Source of the DNA: Acanthaster planci
Taxonomy: Eukaryota; Echinodermata; Asteroidea; Valvatida; Acanthasteridae
Length of the DNA: 17,433 bases
NCBI RefSeq assembly: GCF_001949145.1
Contig: NW_019091376.1
Location: forward strand, 1,578 to 19,010
Direction of reading: 5' to 3'
Under the pieces are notes generated by a model. It ran no database searches, was not told the origin of the DNA, and saw only the letters and a program-made list of their open reading frames with translations. Shown one piece after another: positions 1 to 10,613 of the stretch (its first letter is position 1; each line of letters begins with the position of its first letter). A program made the position numbers and the translations under genes.

Positions 1-928
1 AAAAGTGTGGCAAAGTAGAAACTTCACAAGCTACGAACAAACTCAAAAGGACTAAGTATTCCTGAACGCTGAGGGCGTTTTTCGTAAATGATGGTTGAGT
101 TCGGGCGCCTTGTTCCCGTATGTTACGAACAGCTCGATTTGTTGTTCATGGGTCGTCCGCTCGAACGCCAGGAACAAACAACCGGTTATCACAAGCAACA
201 TGCAACATGGCGGCTTCCATGTACGTTATTTGAGAGTTAAGATTCGGATGGGCTGAATTCTTTTCTATATAATCATTAAAATTAATTTCTGTGTAACGGA
301 AAATAATTAATGTTAATTTTGCAAAACTTCCAATTGTCTACATGGTCTATGGCTTTGGAAGCCATCTCTTTACATTTTGCAGCTGTTCAAAAATCAAAGT
401 CTCACGAGTTTTTCCGTGTGTTCTGTAAAACCCTGACGAGGAGGTGGTGTGTGATCCTGTTCCGAGAACAGTGTTCTTGAGTCATATTCCCGCCGTTCGA
501 GCGCGAGAACAAGAAACCCGTGTCAAGAACAGGCCTTCCGAACTCGAACACAAAGACAAAAATGGCATGGCCCGCATGGTTCAGCTCGGCCTGGATTGCA
601 CCTCACAAAGAGCCCGAAATTACGGGCCTATTTCGGATACTGTCACGGTGGCGGACGGCTCTATTTAGAATCGAGTGCTTAGTTTTATTGCTATTTGGGG
701 GTTTCTTCGTTCAAAGGCGAATAGAATTTTTTTCGTGGCTAACCCCCAAGTGAAAAGTGATTTTCTGGCGTTGCCATAATCTTGATTTTCCTATGAAAGA
801 ACGGAGTGATGCCAAGTTCTTCACGAGAGGCAACAGGCGGCGCTATTTCGGTCCGATTTTGCACTGTTTCCTGTGGGCGCGTATTTGGTGTAGTGCAACC
901 ATAATAGTCCCGCAATGAGACATCAAAC
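1..928 (+). promoter_or_regulatory. Leader/putative promoter region of the integrase gene
   Basis: This stretch contains no recognisable protein. CpG dinucleotides are frequent at about 61-180, 421-660 and 781-960, in contrast to AT-rich DNA at 230-360, as expected of a promoter-proximal region. GAAC/GTTC motifs cluster at 101-180 and 455-560, including a perfect inverted repeat at 457-471 (six-base arms, three-base spacer CGA). TGAGTCA at 478-484 matches the AP-1 consensus. No convincing TATA box stands at a usual distance from the ATG at 929. A promoter role is inferred from position and base composition only. Short open frames at 444-753 are not supported as coding. Confidence 0.35.
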
Positions 929-1274
929 ATGGACGCTCACGAAGCTGTTGTACGGAATATTCGAAACAGGGTAGAAAGGCTACATGCAGCTGTTCAGAAT
1001 GGTATTGTTTACACGGATAATCTACAGTACCGGTTAGATACTCTGTGCAGAGATATTCTGCATTATCGGTACTATCTACCTGACTTCGAATTCATCTCAA
1101 ACAATTTGCTGTCCGCGAGGCAAGCGGTAGAAGCAGACATTGCGCGCTCATCAGACGGACATGACGGAGGCACAGACGGGGCAACGAGAGTGACGCAACC
1201 TGCTGCTTCTTTGTCCGGTTGCGTAGGTCGTCCAAAGTTGGACATAACAGAAGAGCAACTAAGGTTTTTCATAG
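929..1274 (+). CDS. Integrase gene exon 1
   Basis: Encodes residues 1-115 plus one base of codon 116. The peptide runs from [20 protein letters not shown] to [11 protein letters not shown] charged, Leu-spaced N-terminal half could form a coiled coil. A Ser/Gly/Thr-rich linker follows, and then the GRPKLDI motif that precedes the helix-turn-helix. The donor is G|GTAAGG at 1275. Confidence 0.8.
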
Positions 1275-4200
1275 GTAAGGGATACTCGTGTTAACCCCGT
1301 TTATCATTTTCTCTGTTTTGACTTTGCGCTTGCGAGGTGGGAGGGGTATTATGTTCCCACTAAAGTGACCGCTTTGGAGTTCTTTTAAAATCATCAGTGT
1401 TTTCATTCGACCACTGACACCATACTGGCGCCGTCCGTAACACTTTCTTCCTGCCATTTTAGAGCAGTATTTAAATCAGTGACGAAAGTACGTCAAATGT
1501 GGTGTCGATTAGGGCATACCATGTACATTGCAAGACATTATCTTGACAAGTTGGGTCAGGCACGAGCTCTTACGTCATATCCCATGTGTCACCAAAAATA
1601 AACAATAAAAATACATTTTGAATCGGCCTTGAATTGAGGTCACCGTTCCGCACAGCATTATTATCTGTCTATTGCACAGTTAAACGATATATATATATGT
1701 ATATATATTGCATATTAACTGTTTTCATGTAGTTGGCATAGTTTTATATGTCACAAATATAGATACCTACGGCGTTAAACAAAAAACTGTGTGTGACCGT
1801 GAACACTTTTCTAAACATTTTTGCTCCAATTTAGTAAACATGTTCAAATGCTAAGCGCGTTAATAATGGTAATGGATTGCATTGAGCTACAGGGCATTGA
1901 TGTTTAGGACTCGTACACTAAATGTTTAGCACTTCGTCAATTGCATATTGCACATATTGTGATGGAACAAGGTGTGGGTTTCTCCAGAAAACTTCAACAT
2001 CGAGACATTAGTGCCGGGAGGAATGGGAGTCTACACTGCCATATTAATTTTCAGCATGCTTAGAGCTCACTTTTCAATTCCGGCGATGATACACGGTATA
2101 ACGATTACTAACCTCCCCTACCCCATCCCACCCCCGGATGTTTACATAACACTCTTTTTAAGTGTACAACTGTTCATCAACAAAGTCCTATTCCTTTTGT
2201 TAAACCTAGGCAGTATGAATTGTTCTGTGAAGGAAACAGCAAAGTGTTTCGGTGTTAGCGAAAGCACCATTAAGAGACGCATGGCTGAGAATAATATGTC
2301 AATTTGAAGGCTGTACAGCACCATCCCGGACGACGAACTGGATGGCCGAGTTGATTTTGTTTTGCGACACATGCCTAGAGCAGGTTAGTTCGCTATGAGC
2401 GAATTCGCTACAGGCGAAAAGTAACTTATGAGTTTTAGCCGTAAGACAACCAAGCACTTTGTAAATGTGCAAAGGTCTACTGGGAAGTTATATCAAAATG
2501 AAAGAAACATTTTTTTGCATCCCCCTTCCCTCGTGAAAGAGTCATTGTTTTACATTGTCTACGTTACGAATATAAAAAAATGTCACTGATGCAGAGGAGT
2601 ATGATTGATTCGATGTAAAGCGTTAACGACACTGTGTACAAGTTCCACATGTGAACAAAACACTGATTGTAAACAACATTTTTTTTAATAAGTCGAGTAA
2701 ACCTCATGCCACGATTAGATATTAATCTTGTTTAGGGGTGATTACTTTACTAATTATTCCTTTAACAATTCCAGAAATCATAGACTAATGCCCTGTTTTA
2801 AGACCCAATCGCCACATACGAACTACCATACACTTTTTCTCAAATTGGACTCACTACTTCTTCTAAACGTTCCGAATTAGACTAAATAAAAGTCGATTTC
2901 GATACTACAAATCCTGTTTTTGCTCTTAAGGGTACAAAACTGTCGATGGGTACCTGCTTTCACAAGGGTTACGAGTCCAAAGACAGAGAATAAGGGACAG
3001 TCTGTACAGACTTGAACCTGAACGACAGGAACTACGACGTGTAAGTGCCGTCCACAGGCGACATTACTCCGTTGAATCTCCACTTTCACTTTGGCACATC
3101 GATGGTCATCACAAACTCATAAGGTGAGAATGAAATTATTCAGCACACCAACATGAACCTGTAACCGACAATTACAATTCAGGACCAGGTAACAACTTTA
3201 AGATAATGCATGGAAAGTGTAAAAAGGCGAAGGGCCTGGAGAAATATGATGACGATCTCGTCATCCTACCGACCTTGGAAATGTGAAAGATGTTGATACC
3301 GAGTCCTCTTTTTTCCTAACGCCACGAGGTGCTAAAATCTTTGAAACTCCACGCGTTTCCGAGGTTTTTTTTTTTCAAAAGAACGAGGCAACCACTGTGG
3401 TTATGTAATAAGTGATGGAAATAAGGGGAAAAAGATGTTTTTTATCGGAATAGAAAGACGGATGAGTTGACACTGTTGTGCAAACTCGTGCTTATAATAA
3501 AATCAAGATAGGCCTATGTAAGCTTTTTAGTCCAATGGTATATTCAGATCGTTTATATCCCAATGAGATGACATACCACAAACTGTGCGATGAATGGTCC
3601 AAATTGTAGTTATTCATGGTATAACGCGTTAGGTAATACTGGAAAGAATCACCACTAACGAAATTATGGAGGAACAAATGAGATTCATAAAGTGGAACAG
3701 CAAAAATAAAGCCATCCAGTGACTACTTTCTTATACTAACAGGGAAAATCACATAAATCATTTCACAATCGGCCTCATACTGTGTTGTTGGTTTCATGTT
3801 CAATTCGTTTCTGCCGATTCGTTGTCGCTGAGTAAATCATTCTTTCCTCGTTTAAAAGATGGCGACTCGTAACCCATGGAGGAATCGATGGATTCAGCAG
3901 AGCTGTGGTGTACTTGAAATGTAGTACGAATAACAAGGCTGCAACTGTTTTACAACTCTTCACTGACGCTGTTTCGAATTGGGGATTGCCTTCTAGAGTT
4001 CGATCGGACCATGGGGTTGAAAATACGCAGGTGGCCGCGTTTATGTTGCAACATCCCCTACGAGGACCTGGGCGAGGCTCCTTCATAACTGGTCGAAGTG
4101 TGCACAATGCACGCATCGAACGTCTGTGGCGAGACCTACACGAACAGGTTACGAGCAGTTTCTGTAGGCTGTTCAGAAGCTTCGAGGCAAGAGGCATCCT

Positions 4201-4838
4201 AGATCCAGATAATGAAATGCATTTGTTCTGCCTGCACAGTGTCTTCCTTCCTCGCATCAATCACTGTATCACATGCTTTAAAGACATGTGGAACAATCAC
4301 AGGATACGGACAGCGGGTAACAAAACACCACTACAGTTGTTTGTTTCGGGTCTACATACAAGAAGAGGATCAACACTTGGCAGAGAACACTTTGAAATCA
4401 TGAATGAGGTATCACATGACAATATTCCTTCCTCCATACCACCAGTCAAATGACCATTTCTCGGGGTAGGGGCGTTTTTAAAAAGATTTTCTCGAGCTGG
4501 TTAAAATTTTCTGGGGTTTACTGAAACGATGTCACAAGCTCGTACCTATTATTCCACATTGAGAATTTATCTTTCGATAGTTTTTCTTGCCTTTCGTTAA
4601 ACAGGAAGAATCTAGAGACCTTGGTATTGACCCAAGTGCCCCACTACCTGCCGGTGATAATGCTGATAGCGACGTTGGGCTAGTAGTTCCACACACCGTG
4701 TGCACGTTATCAGAGGATCAGCTGGTGCACTTCAACCAACAGATAGAGTTCAGGGAAAATACCTTCCAGCATGATGTCTTTGACGACAGAGTATATTTGT
4801 TTGGGTTGGAGACCCTTCACGACACCCTTCAGGACTAA
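929..4838 (+). CDS. Integrase/transposase-like protein (IS3-type HTH plus rve DDE core), five exons, one in-frame TGA
   Basis: Spliced CDS 929-1274, 2210-2383, 2931-3123, 3859-4408, 4605-4838 gives 499 codons including the stop. All four introns are GT-AG and junction phases agree (1, 1, 2, 0). Residues 1-75 are charged and helical. GRPKLDI (about 101-107) leads into a helix-turn-helix at about 120-140 ([18 protein letters not shown]). A second unit around 175-200 ([13 protein letters not shown], then [11 protein letters not shown]) resembles the HTH_21 segment of IS3 OrfB. The catalytic core follows: D231 in WHIDGHH, D288 in RSDHGVEN, E325 in [10 protein letters not shown], i.e. 56 and 36 residues between ligands, close to IS3 and retroviral integrases. 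The tail of about 80 residues is acidic. The start is ATG at 929 in a good context (aaacATGG). Codon 148 is TGA, probably a decayed Arg CGA. By family the protein should cut and join DNA in the nucleus; activity here is unknown. It could be a transposon gene (IS3-like of eukaryotes) or a domesticated derivative. Confidence 0.85.
1275..2209 (+). other. Integrase intron 1
   Basis: A GT-AG intron of 935 bases, AT-rich, with an AT microsatellite at 1687-1710. No other feature was recognised in it. The ORF covering 1972-2209 is intronic. Confidence 0.7.
1687..1710. repeat. AT dinucleotide microsatellite
   Basis: Alternating AT/TA run interrupted once by TG, inside intron 1 of the integrase gene. 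Confidence 0.85.
2210..2383 (+). CDS. Integrase gene exon 2 (helix-turn-helix, contains TGA)
   Basis: The acceptor is ttgttaaacctAG at 2208-2209, and the donor is GCAG|GTTAGT at 2384. It carries the helix-turn-helix [15 protein letters not shown], then NNMSI, a TGA at 2305-2307, and [15 protein letters not shown] in the same frame up to the donor. Open, family-like sequence after the stop is why the exon is extended through it. The ORF ending at 2307 starts in intron sequence upstream of the acceptor. Confidence 0.78.
2305..2307 (+). other. In-frame TGA (codon 148) in the integrase gene
   Basis: ATT TGA AGG lies within exon 2, and the frame continues without another stop for about 350 codons through three further correctly phased exons. 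A CGA (Arg) to TGA change by CpG deamination is the simplest origin. If real and translated as a stop, the product would lack the whole catalytic core. A sequencing error or a polymorphic allele is also possible. Confidence 0.75.
2384..2930 (+). other. Integrase intron 2
   Basis: A GT-AG intron of 547 bases, AT-rich; nothing else was recognised. Confidence 0.7.
2931..3123 (+). CDS. Integrase gene exon 3 (IS3-like HTH and first catalytic Asp)
   Basis: Acceptor tgctcttAAG ends at 2930, and donor ATAAG|GTGAGA is at 3124. The frame reads [53 protein letters not shown]. The pattern basic patch, Tyr-x-Val, Trp-x-x-Asp is that of the IS3/rve core entry. The catalytic Asp codon is GAT at 3101-3103. 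The exon is too short and has no start codon, so it is easily missed by ORF scans. Confidence 0.8.
3124..3858 (+). other. Integrase intron 3
   Basis: A GT-AG intron of 735 bases, AT-rich, with a run of Ts near 3365; nothing else was recognised. Confidence 0.7.
3859..4408 (+). CDS. Integrase gene exon 4 (catalytic core)
   Basis: Acceptor cctcgtttaaaAG ends at 3858, and donor GAG|GTATCA is at 4409. It opens with [20 protein letters not shown], a highly family-specific stretch. It carries D288 (GAC, 4007-4009) and E325 (GAA, 4118-4120) with [10 protein letters not shown] after the Glu. The open frame runs on past 4408 to 4453, but that reading is intronic, because the exon 5 tail joins in phase at GAG. 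Confidence 0.87.
4605..4838 (+). CDS. Integrase gene exon 5 (acidic C-terminal tail)
   Basis: Acceptor ctttcgttaaaCAG ends at 4604. The frame runs [15 protein letters not shown] to [11 protein letters not shown] and TAA at 4836-4838. The tail is acidic and Pro/Leu-containing, as is usual after the rve core of this eukaryotic family as I remember it. The 196-base intron before it has a clear pyrimidine tract. No AATAAA is visible in the next several hundred bases. Confidence 0.78.
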   Translation, partial: EESRDLGIDPSAPLPAGDNADSDVGLVVPHTVCTLSEDQLVHFNQQIEFRENTFQHDVFDDRVYLFGLETLHDTLQD

Positions 4839-5365
4839 AGACGATTGGCTATGTCCAAAACAAAACAACCTTCAGATATAGCGTTAAAAACACTAGAATT
4901 AAGCCAGCTTGAACCAAATACAAAGTGCAGCATTTCACGTAAAGAATCGTTCCACCCTTAGGTCTAAATTGCTCTGTATCAATTGATCAATTTCCCGTCT
5001 TAGTTACTATAAAGATCTGCCGTGTTGGCTATGTTCATGTTGAACGCAAAAAGAACACAACATTAAGATATGAATTGCAATGGAAGTTCATGTGTAGAAA
5101 ATTTCATTGGTAGTAACATGGGGTTGTTGACCTAGAACTGTAGCCTACAAATAGCAAAGCACGTGAAAAAAAGAAATTACCACAGCTAATGCTGTATGCA
5201 CGAGTATACACGTGCGGCACATTTTATATTTTAATGAAGAAATGTTTATCTTACTTTTGAAACCACGGGCTAAAACCAGTACTGGATTTCACCTTGAATA
5301 CATCCTCTTCTAGTACGAAAAGGAGTTTTGAATGGAAAGGTGATCAGAAAAGTGAACCTACAGAG
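4839..5365. other. Integrase 3' flank, no gene seen
   Basis: AT-rich sequence after the integrase stop codon. It presumably includes the 3' UTR, but no canonical AATAAA or ATTAAA was found by eye in it. No coding or structural feature is supported. Confidence 0.5.
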
Positions 5366-5530
5366 ATGATCCTGGGCCACACGGACACAATCCCACAATC
5401 CCACTGGTGCACCAGTTCTTGGTCCAAACAGACCCCTCTTTTACAAAGAATCTCTCGACCAGGCGGAGAATTTTCCTTTGAATTGGGACACTGCACACTA
5501 ATAATGTACTGATAACAACTCCTGTGTCGT
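5366..5530 (+). repeat. Dispersed repeat, copy 1 (diverged)
   Basis: Shares ordered blocks with 9480-9665 in the same orientation: agagatgatc-tgggc, cca-acagacc-ctctttt, aaagaat, and ggcggagaattt-cc-ttgaattggg. Copies appear about 20% diverged in the aligned blocks, with indels between them. Frames are broken in this copy, so a non-coding transposable-element remnant is more likely than a gene. Confidence 0.6.
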
Positions 5531-7718
5531 GGTGAATGGGGTCAATTGGGGGTAGGGAAGAGTTGACAAATTGAAAGTCCGAAAACTGACTCTGAAATTG
5601 CGATAGCCTACCAAGAGACTGGCTTAGCTCTACTCGAAACATATACAGTGTATACCTTGGAATGGTAGGTCTTGTTCCTCCGTTATAAAGATATACTATT
5701 GATGTTCCTCTTCTGTTGTCATTGTTTATGGACGTCTGCAGTGACTTTTATTGGTTAGCAAATAGTATAATTTTTGTAATTTGTTTGGGTATTGTCATGT
5801 CATGGTTGGTGGGTCTTGGCTGTCCCATCCGTCTCCATGTTGATCGTGGTGTTCCCGAGCCCTGTAAAGTTTTATGTCGTAAGGGCTGTTTTGAAAGCAG
5901 CGGCCTATTCAGCCCATTTCTTTTTTTTTCATCCCAAAGTATTTGAAAAAGGGTATGCACATCCGTTTTACAAATTTGAAAGTAACTTCCTTAATTATTA
6001 TTTCTTTGCAGAAGTTTATTGATAATGGTTATAGTCTTGTAAATAATGTATTGTACAAAGCGATTAAGCGAACAAGAGAATAAACTTAATGAGCATACGA
6101 AAATATACGTCTTACGGATTTGGATTGAATTAATGGAATGCCGTAGATATTACACACTAATCTTTTTGGTTGGTATTCCTAACCAGTACAACTTGTAAAA
6201 CGCGCTATTCTACCTTTAATATGCTGACCAATGCGCCGTGAAAATTTAAAAAATAAGATAACATACAGTGGGAAAGCACTGTTTAACGCTCACGTAAGCC
6301 GTGTACCGCAAACAGTTTTTCCTGTTCAATTACATTCATAGTTAAGGCCACCATGGTTGCACCAGTTGACCTTCGCCGCGCGGATCTCCCATGTCCACCA
6401 TTTTTCGACGGAAAACCCGCGCCCGTACCTACTTGTTGAACTATTGGAGGGCAGCACAAGGTGAGACAGGTTTCTTCATAAGGCAAAGTCGGGTTAATGG
6501 TCCGGGGGGGGGTGTTCTGGACAAACAGTGACATTTCGCCGTTTTCCCTTTTCGTTGGAATACCTTTTCGAACACACTAAACATGTCATGCGGTTGAAGA
6601 GTATATCACTTATGTCTTAGTGACGACAAAACCAACAATAGCTTTTTATTGAAAGAATTCTGCCCCCGGATTGAAAAAACACATCGACATGGTACTTGTT
6701 GGGCCTGACCGGATGCTGTTGTCATGCTGTCAGATTTCATACTCTTCCATGGCTTACAATATTGGTTTAATTGATCACAATGAATATTCAAGTGAGCTTG
6801 GAATTCAAAGCAAGTTTTGTTTTACGTTCCTTTATTCTTTAATCGGTTTGTGGGCTTATGGCAACTTCAAATGAAACTGCTGCCGTGATGTGGAACAAAA
6901 CGTGATCGATGAGTAACTGTCTTTTCCTTCCTCTATTCAAACACGGTCTATTTTTAAGAAAATGTCGATCCGTGGAACACAAAATGCACAGGTTTTTTTC
7001 ATTTAATTTAATTTGGATGTATGATTGAATTACATGGCTATATCTCCACATTGCAGGCAGGCAATAAGGAGTTAGTTCTTGCAGTCTTCATATAATAACA
7101 AGAACAAAGGTACATTATGAGACCAGTGTAAAGTTAGATTGCCTGGTTGTTGTTGTTGTTGTTTACTGATACTTCCATCTAAATAAGGTTTGTCAACTTA
7201 ACTCAATTCAAGTACATGTATTGTATATGCGGAACCCTTTGCACGAAATTGACGAACATGTGGTTTGCCAGTACGAAATTGCCCTTTGACCCTACGTATG
7301 GCCCTCCGTAGACCTAACCCGGGTGACTCTATCCAGTTGACCTAAATACCTTTACAAGTACTTAATAGATTCAATATCATAATTCACTTGTGGTAGGTTT
7401 TCTCTCATATATACACGTATAATGTTCTACCTCCTTATACCTCCATGGTTATACTACAATCACCTTGTCATCCGCCACGTCAGCTACTGAAGCTTCAAAG
7501 TTGACTAAGGGAATTTGCCATTTTTTTTCTTGGATAAGCTCAATGTCGTAAGTGTTCTTTATTCCCTTTCAATGATAATGAAAAAATTGGAAATTGCCGT
7601 ATGAGAATTTACACCTTGCCACAAGTAATTCGATTTAAATTACGCATAGCTTAACTGTTGCTTATTAAGTTGAGTTTAAGTTATGTTTAGTGATTAGATG
7701 TTAATTCTCTTTGTGCAG
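5531..7718. other. Intergenic, no gene recognised
   Basis: AT-rich DNA with scattered short ORFs of no recognisable family. A more CpG-rich patch lies at about 6280-6530, with a nine-G run at 6504-6512. AATAAA occurs at 6079-6084. A GTT microsatellite sits at 7147-7163. Nothing here supports a confident gene call. Confidence 0.5.
7147..7163. repeat. GTT trinucleotide microsatellite
   Basis: Five to six tandem GTT units. Confidence 0.85.
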
Positions 7719-7802
7719 ATTGAACCATCATCGACATCGATATCGACCTCATCGTCATTATCGTCAGATACACGCAGAATAAATGATGGTGATATTACTT
7801 AA
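7719..7802 (+). other. Weak candidate terminal exon, Ser/Thr-rich
   Basis: A good acceptor (ttctctttgtgCAG, ending 7718) is followed by 27 open codons, IEPSSTSISTSSSLSSDTRR and a short tail, then TAA at 7800-7802. Much of it is a TCG/TCA-rich low-complexity tract, which by itself could be a simple repeat. No partner exon was found. Confidence 0.15.
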
Positions 7803-8091
7803 TATACTGATGCGTCCGATGTGTTGAGAGATTCGGCAGTGGCAAATGTCTCTTTCAGTTTTTTCCGTCACAACCAGTGCCACATGACCTTTGGTGTTCG
7901 TTGTAGGAAAAGTTTTTCCACCTGTTGCTGTCCTTCACCACGAATACCCTGCGACTGATTCCATCCTATTGTTTAAGTTGGTGGACCCTGGACGTCAATC
8001 ACGCATAACCCCATTACTCTTGTCTTTCAAGTCAAGGGGGCCCTCAATGGCCAAACCACAGTGAATCAATCGACACCCCCCTCATGCATCC

Positions 8092-8126
8092 GCCCACCCA
8101 CACACACAACCACCACCCCCACCCAC
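8092..8126. repeat. C/A-rich low-complexity tract
   Basis: Tandem-like cccacc and caca units between 8092 and 8126. Confidence 0.75.
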
Positions 8127-8271
8127 ATTGGTACCATTCAGTCAGCTGTCTAGACTATCGGCGAGAGCGAACATTGATCAAACAGGCCCTGGCTTGTCTG
8201 TCTCAATAGTCCGTTACCAGCACGTGGCTGAGACATTTACACACAATCCCAATGGCCAACTCTGGCTCTAG

Positions 8272-8305
8272 TGGAAATTTTCGCAGCTCTGCGGAAAAAT
8301 CTCCA
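8272..8305. repeat. Imperfect inverted repeat (hairpin)
   Basis: tggaaattttcgcag and ctgcggaaaaatctcca are near-complementary arms separated by two bases. No surrounding feature explains it. Confidence 0.5.
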
Positions 8306-9479
8306 TGTGAAATTTTGATACACACTATATTTGTGAGCTAGTGACAACAAGGAGTAATGAATACATGTCATTTTTTAACAGGCTCCGCCTATTAATGCCA
8401 TTAGGGCAGAGATCAATCTGAATGGACATGCTTCGCTTCAAAATGAACCCTGTTTAGGGTTCGTAAAAAAGAAGCACAAAACTCTCAGTTTTATAGAAGA
8501 TGTGCATATGTGGTATCAAACTACTACAGAAAAACATGCTCACTGGTCACATTGGATTTTCGCTTTGTGAATTAAGAGTCCAGATGACCTTCGACAAATA
8601 TTGGTTACTTTCGCCCTCAAGTCGGCATAAAATTAAAAATCAGTGGCGGTTTTTTTACATTTCGCACAAGTTTTGTTAATATTTTGCCCGTTTCATTTTG
8701 CAATTTATATTGTTACTATTCATTTTATTAGTGTTAAGTTGTCAAGGACTTGTCAAGTCTTCACAAATTAAGTCCTACTTCATCGACATGATCCCAGTTA
8801 ACTTTCATCCGCATGCTGCTTTGTGTGTGAAAACTCCAAACATTCTCTGCACATCGTTAATCAATGAGTGAACTCAAGTCAGCCATCAAATAGTTATTTG
8901 TCACAGGTAATTACATGTACAATTCCTAAAGAAACTGTCTTTCCAAGACAAATGCGGAAACAAAACAGGCAGTTAAAACAGATCCTTGCCCGTGGTTCCT
9001 TTATTTTAGTCATTTGTATAGGCAGGAACATGACAAGAAATGTCAAGGTATAGTAATAAACGATAAAGTGATCTACAGTGATAAATGCTATTGGAATAAC
9101 TGTTATAATGTAGATGGTATAAAGGGCTCTGAAGGATGGAAAGTACATGTACATGTATACCAAAAGATGAGGAGTGATTAAGCTTTTTCAACCTCTGCAT
9201 AGTGGTAACAGATTCAGAAGAATACGATCAGAACTACACGTACACATATGTCAACTGGCAATGCATTTACAGTGTCCTTGTCGGGATATACACGTACAAT
9301 GGTAACAAGTTGGTGTGGTATCGGTATAGGGGTGAACAGAACTAGTACAAGCTTTAAAGTTCAAAGTCAGCAGCCATTTCTCAAATGACTTCCCTCACCT
9401 TCATCAGGCTTTTCAGGCAAATTTTAAAGCACGTTTTTTGTCTGCTTCGCCCCCCATACGGATGGCCCCAAATCTGTAG

Positions 9480-9665
9480 AGATGATCTTGGGCTGTATAT
9501 TGACATAATTTCACATTTTATTGATCCACACAGACCACTCTTTTCTAAAGAATTTAAAGGGGTTGTTTCACACGCCATGGCCTGGCGGAGAATTTCCCTT
9601 GAATTGGGTCACTACCAAAGGGAGAGGTTGCTAGGGAAACTGCCTCCTAGTCGTGTAGTGGTGGA
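9480..9665 (+). repeat. Dispersed repeat, copy 2
   Basis: Counterpart of 5366-5530, same orientation. It falls inside a 128-codon open frame (9385-9771). The homologous segment in copy 1 does not keep the frame, so coding is not supported. A partial third relative may lie near 9984-10060 (tggcggagtttgg, ctaccatg, ttttcc). Confidence 0.6.
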
Positions 9666-10613
9666 AGGAAGAAGGTGGTCCAGGAATCTGGTCTTCAATT
9701 TAGGGCTACTTCATTACACAACACCGACATTTATTCTAAGCCAACATAGTATTACTGCATGTATATGGTAAATAACAGACAAAATTCTAACCGGTTACGA
9801 GACAGTAATGAACAGTGACCGCTATTGTTTGTTCCAATTACTGCCAATTTCCGGACACACTATCTGCTGGACACACTACTGCGCTTTCTGTATCTCCACT
9901 TATATTTGCTGTAAAATTTCACCTCCATTTGTTTCAAAATTTATAGCTGAATAGGCCCCGGGTGTGATTACATATTTTTCATGTTTTGGCGGAGTTTGGC
10001 CGCTACCATGAATTTTCCTTGTTTTCCAGATTTTTATTCTTGACAAGAAGGGAATTGGTAGCTAAGAAAGTATCAAGGGAAACCTGTTTGTGCAAGCAAA
10101 TGTCCGACAATAATCGGTTTACTTTCGTTTCTTTAAAAAGACAATCTAAGATAATTTCAATATTATTGAATTAAAGTTTGTATGGAGGGGAAAGAAGAAG
10201 TCATCATCTTTCTTATTATTTGAATTAATATACAGCTTTATAGACGGGGGTTCTCCTCGCTGATGTGTTGGAATGTTTTGTAATGTTTGTGTGTGATCTG
10301 TGGTTGATGTCAGTTTTGATACACTGATTGCGATACCTAAGTATGTGCTCAGTTGAGCCCCTGGATAGTAAGATAGTACATGTGTACAGTTTTTTTCCGA
10401 CTGGGAAATCACTGCCAGTCTCCTGCATTGCTACAAAGCCACATTAATGGGTGGGTAACGCCTGTCAACACGTCGCGGTTTACGATCGTGTCTGGTCCTC
10501 GGAGACACCAAAGCTCGCTTGTGTACATTAGCGGTTTGTCTCCAACTCAGTTAATGACTTTATGATGTGTAACAGGGGTAATGATGGCTGACCTGTTTCT
10601 CTTTTTTGTGCAG
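9666..10613. other. Intergenic, no gene recognised
   Basis: AT-rich DNA becoming more CpG-containing from about 10420. It contains no recognisable coding sequence. Confidence 0.5.

Larger units (their letters stand above)
7803..9479. other. Intergenic, no gene recognised
   Basis: Contains a C/A-rich low-complexity tract (8092-8126), an imperfect hairpin (8272-8305), a short perfect inverted repeat at 8443-8460 (gaaccct/agggttc) and a gtacatgtacatgtatac palindromic run at 9143-9160. An open frame of about 50 codons at 7911-8061 follows an AG but matches no known family. Confidence 0.5.

Noticed and set aside
2305-2307. Programmed readthrough or selenocysteine at the TGA
   Set aside because: The 3' context (AGG) is not a known readthrough context, the family has no selenocysteine, and CGA decay is simpler.
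3775-4260. 161-codon ORF on the - strand
   Set aside because: It lies antisense to integrase exon 4, whose + strand frame carries the DDE motifs; the ORF is a shadow.
7911-8061. About 50 open codons after an AG acceptor-like site on the + strand
   Set aside because: The length is within chance expectation, and no family or partner exon was seen.
9385-9771. 128-codon + strand ORF
   Set aside because: It covers the dispersed repeat copy; the related copy at 5366-5530 does not preserve the frame.
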